From assembly GCF_002335445.1 (NCBI RefSeq), contig NZ_BDME01000001.1, positions 310,001 through 374,000 of the forward strand: a DNA stretch of 64,000 nt. The letters run 5' to 3'. This document shows, in pieces, positions 42,727-51,821 of this stretch. The notes beneath the pieces are model-generated. The model did no database searches and was not told the DNA's origin. It was given only the letters and a program-made list of their open reading frames with translations. Numbering within the stretch: position 1 is the first letter of the stretch; every line of letters starts with the position of its first letter. Position numbers and translations under genes: made by a program. Source of the stretch: Lebetimonas natsushimae (GTDB lineage: Bacteria; Campylobacterota; Campylobacteria; Campylobacterales; Nautiliaceae).

Positions 42727-45215
42727 AAATTAAAGTATCAATGGTTGCTAGAGAAATGGGACTTAAAGCAAAAGAAGTGGTTGAACTTGCAAAAGAATTG
42801 GGAATCGAAGCAAAAGTAAGAGGAGAGATAACTCCGCTTGAAGCAGCTAAAATTCAGGAATATTTTTTAAATAAAGATAAAAAGAGTGAAACAAAAGAAG
42901 AAAAAACAGAAATTAAAAAAGAAAAAATTGAAACTAAAGAAATAAAAGAATCAAAAGAAGAAAAACCAAGACGCAGAAGAAAAACATTTAATGATTTGGT
43001 TAAAAAAACAAAACAGGGTATTACGCTTGTAAAAAGAAAAGAGGAAAAACCTGAAGTAAAAGAAAAACCTGAAATTCAGGAAGTAAAAGAAGAAAAAGCG
43101 CCACAACCAACAGGAGCAAAAGAAACTAAAAAGAAAAAAGAAGCCAAAAAAGTAACAAAACCTAAAAAAGAGGAAAAAGAATTAACCATTAATGTTGATT
43201 TGGCTGATATGGATGTTATTGAAGAAAATCAGGTTGAACTCTTGGATTTATATTTTAATGACATTTCAATGAAAGACGATGAAATTCAAGATAAAGTTAA
43301 AACCAAAAAAACAATTACTGAAAATAAAAAAGAAGAGAAAAAAGCCGTTAAATCTGTTATCAATAGAAGAAAAAAAGCAAGTGAAGGCGGCTTGACAAAA
43401 GAAGGTATCAAGAAAAAGAAAAAGAAGAAAAAAGAAGTGAAACAAGAAATTATTAAAGTGCCTAAAGAAGTCAGGGTGCATGAATTTGCGGATTTGATTA
43501 AGAAATCCCTTGAAGAGGTAATTACAGCGTTAAGGGAACTTGGAGAAGAAAGAGACAAAAATGATTTCCTAGGTGAAGAATATATTGAAACTTTAGCGGA
43601 AGAATTTGGAGTACCAGTTGAGGTATACGATCCTCTTGCCGAATTTGATTATGTTAAAAAATATGATGAAAAATGTGCTAATTCAGAGAATCTTAAAGAA
43701 AGACCGCCGATTGTTACAATTATGGGGCATGTCGATCATGGTAAAACAAGTCTGCTTGATAAAATAAGAAATTCAAGAATAACAGCGAAAGAAGCGGGAG
43801 GTATTACTCAGCATATTGGTGCATATATGGTAGAAAAAGATGGTAAAAAAATTACATTTATTGATACACCAGGACACGAAGCATTTACAGAAATGAGAGC
43901 AAGAGGTGCTCAGGTTACCGATATTGCAATTATCGTAGTAGCTGCTGATGATGGTGTTATGCCGCAAACCAGAGAGGCTATTGCACACGCTCAGGCTGCA
44001 GAAGTGCCGTTTATTATTGCTGTAAATAAAATTGATAAACCAGATGCAAATCCAGATTTAGTTAAATCTCAATTAGCTGAGATGGGAATTACTCCAGTTG
44101 AGTGGGGTGGTGAGTATGAATTTGTTCATGTATCTGCAAAAACAGGTGAGGGAATTGATGATTTGCTTGAGACTATTTTGATGCAGGCTGAAATTATGGA
44201 ACTAAAAGCCGACCCGACATGTCCTGCGAAAGCAGTAGTGATTGAGAGCAGAATTGAAAAAGGAAAAGGTCCGGTTGGAACTGTAATTGTTAAAAACGGA
44301 ACACTTAAAAAACAGGACAGTTTTGTATGTGGAATTACATACGGTAGGGTTAGACTTATAATTGACGACCTTGGAAAACAGAAAAAAGAGGTAAAACCAG
44401 GAGAACCTGCAGAAATTACAGGATTTGACGAAGCACCTATTGCAGGGGATACGCTTGTAGTGGTTGAAAGTGATAAACTAGCAAAAGAGACAGCGGATAA
44501 ATGGAAAACATTCCTTGAAGAGAGAGAAAAATCTAAATCAACCAAAGCTACTTTGGAAGACTTGCAAAAAATGATACTTGAAGGTGAACTTAAAAAACTG
44601 CCTGTAATAGTAAAAGCTGATACCCAGGGAAGTGTTGAAGCTATTAAAGGAAGTCTCTCTAAACTTAAAAATGAAGAAGTTAAAGTTGATGTAATTCACA
44701 GTGATGTCGGGGCTATTACTGAAAATGACGTAATTTTGGCAAAAGCGAGTGAACCTAAAGCCATTATTTTAGGATTTAACGTAAGACCTACAAGCGGAGC
44801 TAAAACTAAAGCAAAACAAGAGGGAATTGAAATTAGAACTTATTCAATTATTTATGATTTGCTTGATGATGTGAAAGAACTCTTAAGCGGTCTTATGACT
44901 CCTAAAGTAAAAGAAGAAGTTACAGCAACTGTGGAAGTTAGAGAAACATTTAACGTACCAAAAGTAGGAACAGTTGCAGGATGTTATGTACAAGACGGTG
45001 TTGTTCACAGGGGAGATTTTGTAAGGGTTATCAGAGACGGTGTTGTAATTTATGATTCAAAACTGGCCTCTCTTAAAAGATTTAAAGATGACGTTAAAGA
45101 AGTCGGTAAAGGTTTTGAGTGCGGTATTATGATTGAAGGTTTTAATGATATTAAAGTTGGTGATATACTTGAGACTTATCAAAAAATTGAAGAGAAAGCC
45201 TCTTTTGAAGGATAA
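42723..45215 (+). CDS. infB: Translation initiation factor IF-2
   Basis: GTPase that brings fMet-tRNA to the 30S subunit. 830 residues. A short IF2-N motif, a long Lys/Glu-rich linker (~55-245), then the G domain with GHVDHGKTS (G1), DTPGHEAF (G3) and NKIDKP (G4), followed by domains II-IV. The TTG start at 42723 overlaps the ylxR stop and has AAAGGAG upstream. Relevant to the unusual start codons in this window, since start selection involves IF2 and IF3. Confidence 0.97.
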   Translation: MKIKVSMVAREMGLKAKEVVELAKELGIEAKVRGEITPLEAAKIQEYFLNKDKKSETKEEKTEIKKEKIETKEIKESKEEKPRRRRKTFNDLVKKTKQGITLVKRKEEKPEVKEKPEIQEVKEEKAPQPTGAKETKKKKEAKKVTKPKKEEKELTINVDLADMDVIEENQVELLDLYFNDISMKDDEIQDKVKTKKTITENKKEEKKAVKSVINRRKKASEGGLTKEGIKKKKKKKKEVKQEIIKVPKEVRVHEFADLIKKSLEEVITALRELGEERDKNDFLGEEYIETLAEEFGVPVEVYDPLAEFDYVKKYDEKCANSENLKERPPIVTIMGHVDHGKTSLLDKIRNSRITAKEAGGITQHIGAYMVEKDGKKITFIDTPGHEAFTEMRARGAQVTDIAIIVVAADDGVMPQTREAIAHAQAAEVPFIIAVNKIDKPDANPDLVKSQLAEMGITPVEWGGEYEFVHVSAKTGEGIDDLLETILMQAEIMELKADPTCPAKAVVIESRIEKGKGPVGTVIVKNGTLKKQDSFVCGITYGRVRLIIDDLGKQKKEVKPGEPAEITGFDEAPIAGDTLVVVESDKLAKETADKWKTFLEEREKSKSTKATLEDLQKMILEGELKKLPVIVKADTQGSVEAIKGSLSKLKNEEVKVDVIHSDVGAITENDVILAKASEPKAIILGFNVRPTSGAKTKAKQEGIEIRTYSIIYDLLDDVKELLSGLMTPKVKEEVTATVEVRETFNVPKVGTVAGCYVQDGVVHRGDFVRVIRDGVVIYDSKLASLKRFKDDVKEVGKGFECGIMIEGFNDIKVGDILETYQKIEEKASFEG

Positions 45216-45217
45216 AA

Positions 45218-45574
45218 ATGGGTAAAAGTATTAAAGTCCAAAGAAAAGAATCTTTACTTAAAGAGGTAATTCCGGAGGCTCTTTCCCAAATGAATGATGG
45301 AAGAATCAGAGGCTTAAGCGTTGTGGATGTTGTATGCAGTAGGGACGGAAGCGACGCAAAAGTTTATCTTGAAAAAAGTTATCTAAATGAAAACGAACAG
45401 CGCCAAGCCCTTAAACAGCTAAAACAGGCAAGGGGTTATATTCAAAATTACTGCTTAAAATCGACAGGGTGGTTTAAAGTGCCAAATCTCTCTTTTACTT
45501 TTGATGATTTATTAGAACAGGAAAACAAAATGGAAGAATTGTTTGAAAAAATAAAAAAGGAAAAAGGTGAGTAA
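45218..45574 (+). CDS. rbfA: Ribosome-binding factor A
   Basis: 118-residue 30S maturation factor. RKESLLKEVIPEAL, a VVDVVCSRDGSDAKVYLE strand and the late VPNLSFTFDD fit RbfA. Two nt after infB; overlaps rimP by 8 nt. Confidence 0.93.
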   Translation: MGKSIKVQRKESLLKEVIPEALSQMNDGRIRGLSVVDVVCSRDGSDAKVYLEKSYLNENEQRQALKQLKQARGYIQNYCLKSTGWFKVPNLSFTFDDLLEQENKMEELFEKIKKEKGE

Positions 45575-46007
45575 TTTAAAAGATATTATTGAAAAAACTG
45601 TTAAAAATTACGGATGTGAGCTTTATGATATTGATATAACAGAAGAGGGCGGACATAAATATTTTAGAATTTATATTACAAAACCGGGTGGTGTTAATTT
45701 AAATGACTGTGAAGCTATAAACAATATGCTCTCACCTATTTTTGACGTGGAAGAGCCAATTCATGACAGATATTTTCTTGAAGTAAGCTCGCCTGGACTT
45801 GAGAGAAAACTTACCAAAAAAGAGCATTTCTCAAAAAGCATAGGTGAGAGGGTTAAAGTTACCACCAATGAGGGTGAAAAAATAAAAGGTGTTTTAAAAA
45901 GTTTTAATGACGATATAGCAGAAATAGGAAATAAAAAAGTTCATTTTAACGATATTAAAAAGGCAAAAACATATATTGATTGGAATAATTACAAAGGCCT
46001 AAAATAA
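45567..46007 (+). CDS. rimP: Ribosome maturation factor RimP
   Basis: 146 residues. DCEAINNMLSPIFD and the VSSPGLERKL motif are diagnostic. GTG start at 45567 with AAAAGG upstream. The TAA stop overlaps the ATA that appears to start ribD (ATAA). Confidence 0.94.
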   Translation: MSNLKDIIEKTVKNYGCELYDIDITEEGGHKYFRIYITKPGGVNLNDCEAINNMLSPIFDVEEPIHDRYFLEVSSPGLERKLTKKEHFSKSIGERVKVTTNEGEKIKGVLKSFNDDIAEIGNKKVHFNDIKKAKTYIDWNNYKGLK

Positions 46008-46966
46008 AAGCCTTAAGCCTTGCAATTGATGAAGCCTGGAAATACCAGCTTTTAACCTATCCAAACCCTGCTGTCGGATGCAGTGTAATAGTTAACAATA
46101 AAATTTTTGTAGATGCTCATAAAAAAGCAGGTGAGCCTCACGCTGAGGTAAATGCCCTTTTTAAAGCCTTTTCTTTTTTTCATAAGACCCCGGAACTGAA
46201 AACTGCAAAAGAAATTCACGAATTTTTAATTAAAAATCATAATAATTTTTTTAAAGATGCTGAAATTTATGTAACTCTTGAGCCCTGCTCTCATATTGGA
46301 AAAACCCCATCATGTGCGAATTTACTCTCTATTTTAAAACTAAAAAAAATAACTATTGGATGGCTTGACCCTATTAAGGAGCATAGTGGCGGAGTAGAGA
46401 TACTTAAAAATGCAGGAATTGAAGTAGATGTTGTAAATGACAAGAGGTGCTATGATTTGATTGAGCCTTTTATCAAATGGAGTAAAGATAAATTTATATT
46501 TTTTAAACTGGCTCAAAGTCTAAACGGAGTAATTATCGGGGGATATATAAGCTCTGAATCTTCACTAAACTGGGTGCATCAGATAAGGGATAAAATTGAT
46601 TTATTAGTAATTGGCGGAAATACCGTAAGGATTGATAGACCCACACTTGATAGCAGACGGATAAATGGAAAAGCCCCGGATGTTTTGATTTATTCAAAAA
46701 ATAAAAATTTTGATAAAAGTATTCCTCTTTTTAATGTAAATGGAAGAAACATTTTTATTGAGGATAATTTAGATAGACTTAATGATTACAATTTTATAAT
46801 GGTAGAGGGCGGTGAAAATCTTTATAATGAACTTAAAAATTTAGTGGATTGGAAAGTTTTTGTAATTTCTCCTAAGATGTTTATGCGAAATAACTTTAAA
46901 AGTGATGATGAAATTGAAATAATGCATATAGAAAAAAGAGATGATTTTATTGTGTGGAGTAAATGA
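46004..46966 (+). CDS. ribD: RibD riboflavin deaminase/reductase with an ATA start codon
   Basis: Bifunctional enzyme of riboflavin synthesis, 320 residues. Deaminase domain: PNPAVGC, zinc motif HAEVNAL and PCSHIGKTPSC. Reductase domain from ~150: LAQSLNGVI, then the NADPH site LLVIGGNTVRIDRPTLDSR. The frame is open from a stop at 45986, and the first ATG/GTG/TTG is the TTG at 46457, which would delete the whole deaminase. The N-terminus expected from homologs begins at ATA 46004; AAAGG lies 6 nt upstream and ATA overlaps the rimP stop (ATAA). A -1 frameshift from rimP is an alternative. The next gene overlaps (ATGA). Confidence 0.88.
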   Translation: MKALSLAIDEAWKYQLLTYPNPAVGCSVIVNNKIFVDAHKKAGEPHAEVNALFKAFSFFHKTPELKTAKEIHEFLIKNHNNFFKDAEIYVTLEPCSHIGKTPSCANLLSILKLKKITIGWLDPIKEHSGGVEILKNAGIEVDVVNDKRCYDLIEPFIKWSKDKFIFFKLAQSLNGVIIGGYISSESSLNWVHQIRDKIDLLVIGGNTVRIDRPTLDSRRINGKAPDVLIYSKNKNFDKSIPLFNVNGRNIFIEDNLDRLNDYNFIMVEGGENLYNELKNLVDWKVFVISPKMFMRNNFKSDDEIEIMHIEKRDDFIVWSK

Positions 46967-47685
46967 TGGATGTAAAAATATACGATAAACTTGCCCGCCG
47001 TTATGATTTGGCTACAAAAATAGTCAGTTTTGGGATAGAAGAGCTTTGGAGATGGATGTTTATAAGAAAAATAAAAAAGTTTATAAAAAACGGTGTTATG
47101 ATAGATGTGGCAAGTGCTACAGGTGAGATGTCAAAAACGGGATTTAACAAAATTTACTTTATTGAACCAAGCTCTGAAATGGTAAAAATAATGGTTGAGA
47201 AATTTAAAAAAGATGGATTTATTGAAGAAAAATTTGAAGTTCAGTTTCAGGAAAGACCATATATAAAACTAAAAAAAGGTAAAAAAGAATATATAATTAT
47301 TCAGAATACGGCTGAGAATTTTAGCATTGATGAAAAAGCGGATTTAATTACTTCCTTTATGGGACTTAGAAATTTTGATAATCTGCAAAAAGGAATGGAA
47401 AATTTAACCAGGCATTTAAAAGAAGGTGGGTATTTTGCCATTGTTGAAATGGTAAAAAATGATTCGCTAATAGCAAAATTGATTATGTGGTATATGAATA
47501 AAATAGTGCCTTTAATTGCGGGAATAATGCTTGGAATGAAAGAGGAATATAAGTTGCTTGGGAAAAGTATAGTTTCACTTAATGAAGAGAATATTTTAAA
47601 AAATTTAAAAGGTTATAAAATTTTGGAAAAACAAAAACTTATTTTTCCTGTCGCAACTTTAATAATAGCAAGAAAAAATGGATGA
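46963..47685 (+). CDS. UbiE/MenG-like class I methyltransferase
   Basis: 240 residues. A SAM motif I in MIDVASATGEMSK, a motif II-like MGLRNFDNLQKGMENLTRHLKEGGYF and the N-terminal YDKLARRYDLATKIVSFGIEELWR resemble UbiE/COQ5 methyltransferases. The likely substrate is demethylmenaquinone; that is inference. Motif I lacks the usual G-x-G spacing. Confidence 0.75.
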   Translation: MMDVKIYDKLARRYDLATKIVSFGIEELWRWMFIRKIKKFIKNGVMIDVASATGEMSKTGFNKIYFIEPSSEMVKIMVEKFKKDGFIEEKFEVQFQERPYIKLKKGKKEYIIIQNTAENFSIDEKADLITSFMGLRNFDNLQKGMENLTRHLKEGGYFAIVEMVKNDSLIAKLIMWYMNKIVPLIAGIMLGMKEEYKLLGKSIVSLNEENILKNLKGYKILEKQKLIFPVATLIIARKNG

Positions 47686-48496
47686 CAGAGTATTTGAAAT
47701 AAAGATAGGGGAAAATATTGAAGTTGTTATAGACTCAAGATTTAAAATAAAAGGTTTTATAGAATTTATAAGACTTTCGTTTAATAAACTTGAAATAAAC
47801 GATAACGAGTATAAAATATATTATGACAGGGAAAATGTAGAAAAACATAAAATACTCGTTAATGCAATTGCCAATATGTATAAAAAAAGAAGAAATTTTG
47901 ATGAAGCTACTTATAAAAAACTTATATTAAATTTTAAAAAAAACTGTATTGTAAAAATAAAAAAATATCAGCTTACTTTTGATGAAAACGCTATTTATAT
48001 AACAATTAGAAAAATTTCTTCAAAAGAGTTTGAAATTCTTTTTGCAAATCCCAATAAAAAGGTTTTTGATTATATAAAAGGGATTTTTTTATTTGATATT
48101 TTAGATATTTTTGAAGATAAAATAATAATTTCCCTTAATGAAGAGAGTAAAAGATTGGTATCAGCTCTTATTTCTAAACGCTCTGTTATGGGATACAAAG
48201 TTGTATTTAGGGTAAATAAGGAAGAATTTGAAAGTATTAAAGGTTTTAGTATTGAAGGTTCTGTAAAAGATTATTTGACAAAAATTAAAAATGCACTTGA
48301 GCTTTTTGGAGTAAGTAATATATATGAATGGGATAAAATAAAAAAAGAATACAGGCGTCTTGCAAAAAAATATCATCCGGATTTGCACAGAACAAAACCT
48401 GAGCTTATCAGGAAAATATATGATAAGAAATTTAGAAGGGTAAAAGAGAGTTATGAACTTTTGGAGGAATATTATAATAATAAAGCAAGAGGTTGA
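47678..48496 (+). CDS. J-domain protein with a unique N-terminal region
   Basis: 272 residues. A J domain lies at the C-terminus (~205-268): IYEWDKIKKEYRRLAKKYHPDLHRTKPE with the HPD triad. Residues 1-200 are unrecognised mixed alpha/beta. J domains recruit DnaK; a C-terminal position resembles DjlA/DnaJ-like membrane or accessory cochaperones, but no membrane helix is seen. Confidence 0.82.
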   Translation: MDDRVFEIKIGENIEVVIDSRFKIKGFIEFIRLSFNKLEINDNEYKIYYDRENVEKHKILVNAIANMYKKRRNFDEATYKKLILNFKKNCIVKIKKYQLTFDENAIYITIRKISSKEFEILFANPNKKVFDYIKGIFLFDILDIFEDKIIISLNEESKRLVSALISKRSVMGYKVVFRVNKEEFESIKGFSIEGSVKDYLTKIKNALELFGVSNIYEWDKIKKEYRRLAKKYHPDLHRTKPELIRKIYDKKFRRVKESYELLEEYYNNKARG

Positions 48497-48504
48497 ATTT
48501 TAGA

Positions 48505-48510
48505 TATAAT
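48505..48510 (+). promoter_or_regulatory. -10 box for the V-ATPase operon
   Basis: TATAAT in the only gap before the ATPase genes, 26 nt upstream of the first ATG; AAGAAGG is the RBS region. Confidence 0.45.
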
Positions 48511-48535
48511 TAAGGATAATAAAGAAGGTATTTTT

Positions 48536-48841
48536 ATGAATATTGAAAATATTTTAAAATTAGACCAAAAAGCTTTGAAAATAATTGCCGATGCAAACAA
48601 TGAGATTTCTGTTATGTATGAACAATGGGAAAAAGAAAAAAAGGAAATTTTTAGATCTTTTCAGGAAAATATTAAGAGATATGAAAAATTTTTACAAAAA
48701 CAAATGAAAAAAGAAATAGAAAATTATAAAAACAAAATAAGTAAAAAGTATGAAAAAAAATTAAATTTTTTGAATTTTGATGAAAAGAAACAGAGTAATA
48801 AAATTTTTGAAAATATAAAAGAAGAATTATGTCTGCATTAA
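48536..48841 (+). CDS. V/A-ATPase peripheral stalk subunit G/H
   Basis: 101 residues, nearly all coiled coil and highly charged (EQWEKEKKEIFRSFQENIKRYEKF). First gene of the operon, in the place of AtpG/AhaH, which pairs with subunit E in the peripheral stalk. Sequence is too simple for a motif; the call rests on structure and position. Overlaps the next gene by 13 nt. Confidence 0.7.
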   Translation: MNIENILKLDQKALKIIADANNEISVMYEQWEKEKKEIFRSFQENIKRYEKFLQKQMKKEIENYKNKISKKYEKKLNFLNFDEKKQSNKIFENIKEELCLH

Positions 48842-49563
48842 AATATGCATATGTGAATGCTTTAGTAAGGAGTCTTAAAACAAAAGAAATTTCAAAAGAA
48901 AAACTTTTTGAGTGTAATAATCTCTCTGATTTGTATTCATTGCTTCAAACAACTGTTTATAAAAATTTTTTAATTTCTCCAAAAAGCGATGATTTATTGA
49001 GCTCATTAGAAAAATATTATCTAAATTTATTTTTTAAAATAACAAAAAATCTAAATAAAAATGAAAAACATTTATTTACCCTCTTTTTTTTTGAAAAAAA
49101 TCCGAATATTGATGATCTAAAAAAAGCCATTTTAAAAATTTCAAAAAATGACAAAAGAGATATAGAAAAAATAATAAAAAATTATATTGATGTTCTTAAT
49201 TTAATCACTATTCTGAAATATAAAATAATTTATTCTCTTAAAATAGAAAAATTTTTCGCATATCTTATTCCATACGGAAACAAATCATTACAAGAACTTC
49301 AAGAAATAGCATCATCAGAAAATTTATACGATTTTTCAAGTAAGCTGGGATTGAATGTTAATGATTATTCTCTGGTTAAAAAAGCGATTTTTAATAATTA
49401 TTATGATTCTTTAAAACAAGTGTGGTATGGATATCCTTTTAAGCTTTCAGTGCCTTTTGTGTTTTTGCAGATTAAACAAAAAGAGATTAAAAACATTTCT
49501 TCGTTTATCATAGGATTAAAATATTCCTTAGATAAACAAGAAATTGAAAAAATGGTTGTGTAA
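48829..49563 (+). CDS. V/A-ATPase subunit C (AC39-like), short
   Basis: 244 residues, helical. ALKYAYVNALVRSLKTKEI at the start matches the Y-x-N-A-R-R-A-x-K pattern of C subunits, and YGNKSLQELQEIASS is a typical middle segment. Normal length is ~320-350, so one helical lobe is reduced. It links the rotor to the c-ring. Confidence 0.78.
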   Translation: MSALKYAYVNALVRSLKTKEISKEKLFECNNLSDLYSLLQTTVYKNFLISPKSDDLLSSLEKYYLNLFFKITKNLNKNEKHLFTLFFFEKNPNIDDLKKAILKISKNDKRDIEKIIKNYIDVLNLITILKYKIIYSLKIEKFFAYLIPYGNKSLQELQEIASSENLYDFSSKLGLNVNDYSLVKKAIFNNYYDSLKQVWYGYPFKLSVPFVFLQIKQKEIKNISSFIIGLKYSLDKQEIEKMVV

Positions 49564-51278
49564 TGCTTTTCCCTGAAACAATGTATAAAGTAACCTTTAA
49601 AATTCCCGAAGATAAGATAGATGAATTTTTGGATTTTTTAATTAAAAAAAAGATTTTACATATAAAAAAAGAAGAAAACAGACTTTTCAAAGAAGAATTT
49701 TATAAAATAAAAAATTTACTTATGATTGCAAAAAAATATATTTCAATTTCCCAGGCTCCTCCTGTTAATGCAAAAAAAGAAAATTTTACGATTGATGAAA
49801 TTGAAAAATATTTAATGGGTGTTTCTGAAAAATTTGAAAAATATATAAATTTAAAAAAAGAAATTTTAAGAAAAGAGGAAAACTTAGACAAATTAAACAC
49901 TTTTTTAGATATTGTAAAAGTAGATAAAGAATTTTTGAATTCTTTGAAATTTTTAACTTTTGAATGTGCAAACCTACCTGTTGAACATTTTGAAAAAATA
50001 AAATTTTTAATGTTGAATTACAATATTCTTTCTGTTTATGAAATAAAAAACAACAATGTTTACACTGTATTTATTTCACCGCCTAAAAAACATGATAAAA
50101 TTTTTGAAGTTTTAAAAGAATTTTCAATTCTTACAATAAATAAAGATTTGTTTTTATTAAAAAAAGAAGACATCGAAAAAGAAAAAAACATATTAACAGT
50201 CCTTGAAGAAGATATCAAAAAAGAGAAAGAAAAACTAATAAAAGTTTATTCCCATTTAAAATATTTATATCAGATTTATGATGTAAAAAGTTTTTTACAG
50301 CAAAAGGACGGATTTTATATTTTAGAAGGATGGATTCCAAAAAGCAAATTTGAAAAACTTCCTTTTTTAATTTCAAAAAAAGTAGATTATACTGATGCGC
50401 CCATTCTTTTAAATACTCCTAAAATTTTTAAACCGTTTGAACTTTTAGTAAAGAATTATTCACTTCCAAAACCTTATGAAATAAATCCGACAGTTGCATT
50501 TGCCATTGTTTTTTTGTTTTTGTTCGGTTTAATGTTTGGGGATATAGGGCAGGGGTTTGTTTTGGCAGTTTTGGGTTATTTTTTGTCTAAAAAATCATTA
50601 TTTGGCAATATTCTTTTTTTAAGCGGAATTTCATCAATGATTTTCGGTGTTATATATGGCCATTGTTTCGGATTTGAAATTTTTCATACATTTTCCCCGT
50701 TGGAAAATATAAATTCTCTTATTGTTATCAGTATCGCAGCCGGTGTTTTTATTATTAGTTTGGGTTTTTTTATTTTTATGTTTACCAATTATAAAAAGAA
50801 TAATTTAAAGAAATTAATTTGGGGTGAAAATGGAATTGTGAGTTTTATAATTTATATGTTGTTAATCTGGATTGCTATAAAAATGTTTGTTTTTAATGTT
50901 TCCATAAAAATAGATTTGGCTATACTTTTTGTTTTGGCAGCTGTGTTTTTGGGGCATTTGATTTATGAGAGTAAAAAAACCTCTGAATCATTTTTTGAAG
51001 TATTGATTGCTTTTTTGGAAAATATTACAAATACTATTTCTTTTGTAAGGGCCGGTGCTTTTGCCCTTGCTCACGCTGCTTTATTTATGGCTATTTTCAG
51101 TATTGCCAGAATGTTAAATGAGAGCGGATATTGGATTGTTATTGTTTTGGGTAATATTTTTATTATAATATTGGAAGGGGTTGTTGTTTTTATTCAAACA
51201 TTAAGACTTGAGTATTATGAGTTTTTTAAAAGATTTTATGAAGGAGGAGGATATGAATACAAACCGTTTGGGAGTTAA
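49563..51278 (+). CDS. V/A-ATPase membrane subunit I (a-type)
   Basis: 571 residues. The cytoplasmic N-terminal half has coiled coils (~75-115 and ~205-245). The membrane half begins with FLFLFGLMFGDIGQGFVLAVLGY and includes SFVRAGAFALAHAALFMAIF, which carries the essential Arg of the proton half-channel. VVFIQTLRLEYYEFFKRFYEGGG is the C-terminal signature. Shorter than typical (~650). Confidence 0.92.
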   Translation: MLFPETMYKVTFKIPEDKIDEFLDFLIKKKILHIKKEENRLFKEEFYKIKNLLMIAKKYISISQAPPVNAKKENFTIDEIEKYLMGVSEKFEKYINLKKEILRKEENLDKLNTFLDIVKVDKEFLNSLKFLTFECANLPVEHFEKIKFLMLNYNILSVYEIKNNNVYTVFISPPKKHDKIFEVLKEFSILTINKDLFLLKKEDIEKEKNILTVLEEDIKKEKEKLIKVYSHLKYLYQIYDVKSFLQQKDGFYILEGWIPKSKFEKLPFLISKKVDYTDAPILLNTPKIFKPFELLVKNYSLPKPYEINPTVAFAIVFLFLFGLMFGDIGQGFVLAVLGYFLSKKSLFGNILFLSGISSMIFGVIYGHCFGFEIFHTFSPLENINSLIVISIAAGVFIISLGFFIFMFTNYKKNNLKKLIWGENGIVSFIIYMLLIWIAIKMFVFNVSIKIDLAILFVLAAVFLGHLIYESKKTSESFFEVLIAFLENITNTISFVRAGAFALAHAALFMAIFSIARMLNESGYWIVIVLGNIFIIILEGVVVFIQTLRLEYYEFFKRFYEGGGYEYKPFGS

Positions 51279-51531
51279 AATTATTTTGTTTTTGTTGCCT
51301 GTTTTAATGTTCGCAGATGATAATGCATATGCATATATCGCCGCTGCACTTTCAGTTGGACTTTCAAGTATTGCCGCAGGTATTGCGGTAGGGCTTGTAG
51401 GTGCGGCCGCTATGGGAACAATAGGTGAAAAACCTGAAATTTCAACTAAAGCTTTGATATTTTTAGGTTTGGCTGAAGGTATAGCAATATACGGTCTTAT
51501 TGTTTCAATTATGATTTTAGGGAAAATATGA
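51253..51531 (+). CDS. V/A-ATPase rotor subunit K (c-type) with signal-like N-terminus
   Basis: 92 residues from ATG 51253, chosen for the GGAGGAGG sequence just upstream; it overlaps subunit I by 26 nt. A hydrophobic signal-like segment (IILFLLPVLMFADD) is followed by one helical hairpin, AAALSVGLSSIAAGIAVGLVG and LIFLGLAEGIAIYGLIVSIMI. The ion-binding Glu is in LAEGIA. The residue after Glu is Gly, not Ser/Thr, which fits H+ more than Na+ coupling (inference). Confidence 0.9.
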   Translation: MNTNRLGVKIILFLLPVLMFADDNAYAYIAAALSVGLSSIAAGIAVGLVGAAAMGTIGEKPEISTKALIFLGLAEGIAIYGLIVSIMILGKI

Positions 51532-51821
51532 AAATAATTTTTTTAGGAATAAAAGAAGAGTGTATCGGTTTTTCTCTTTGCGGAATAGACACACTGGAAG
51601 TTAGCGATTTTAAAAAAGATTTCAAAGAAATAATTAAAGATAAAGATGTCGGTTTAATTATTATTGCAGACAGGTATTATGAAATTTTTAAAGAAAATTT
51701 TTCCCACTTTAGCAAGAAAAAAGCCGTGCCCTCTATTGTGTTTGTCCCTTCTTTTGAAAAAACATATTTAAATGAAAATATAAAAAGGTATCTTTCAAAT
51801 GTTCTTGGAATCAGACTTTAA
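51528..51821 (+). CDS. V/A-ATPase subunit F
   Basis: 97 residues. A Rossmann-like fold with KDKDVGLIIIADRYYEIF in the middle (family pattern GLIxI-x-E/D) and a C-terminal VPSFE helix. Central-stalk subunit. Overlaps the next gene by 23 nt. Confidence 0.82.
   Translation: MKIIFLGIKEECIGFSLCGIDTLEVSDFKKDFKEIIKDKDVGLIIIADRYYEIFKENFSHFSKKKAVPSIVFVPSFEKTYLNENIKRYLSNVLGIRL

Noticed and set aside
43266-43558. Phe-rich frames antisense to infB
   Set aside because: They mirror the Lys/Glu-rich linker of IF-2 (AAA/GAA read as TTT/TTC); not genes.
46457-46966. Stand-alone RibD reductase-like gene
   Set aside because: The upstream frame is open and encodes the full deaminase domain in continuity, so this is the second half of ribD.
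51208-51252. Upstream start of V-ATPase subunit K
   Set aside because: It lacks an RBS and lies within subunit I; ATG 51253 follows GGAGGAGG.
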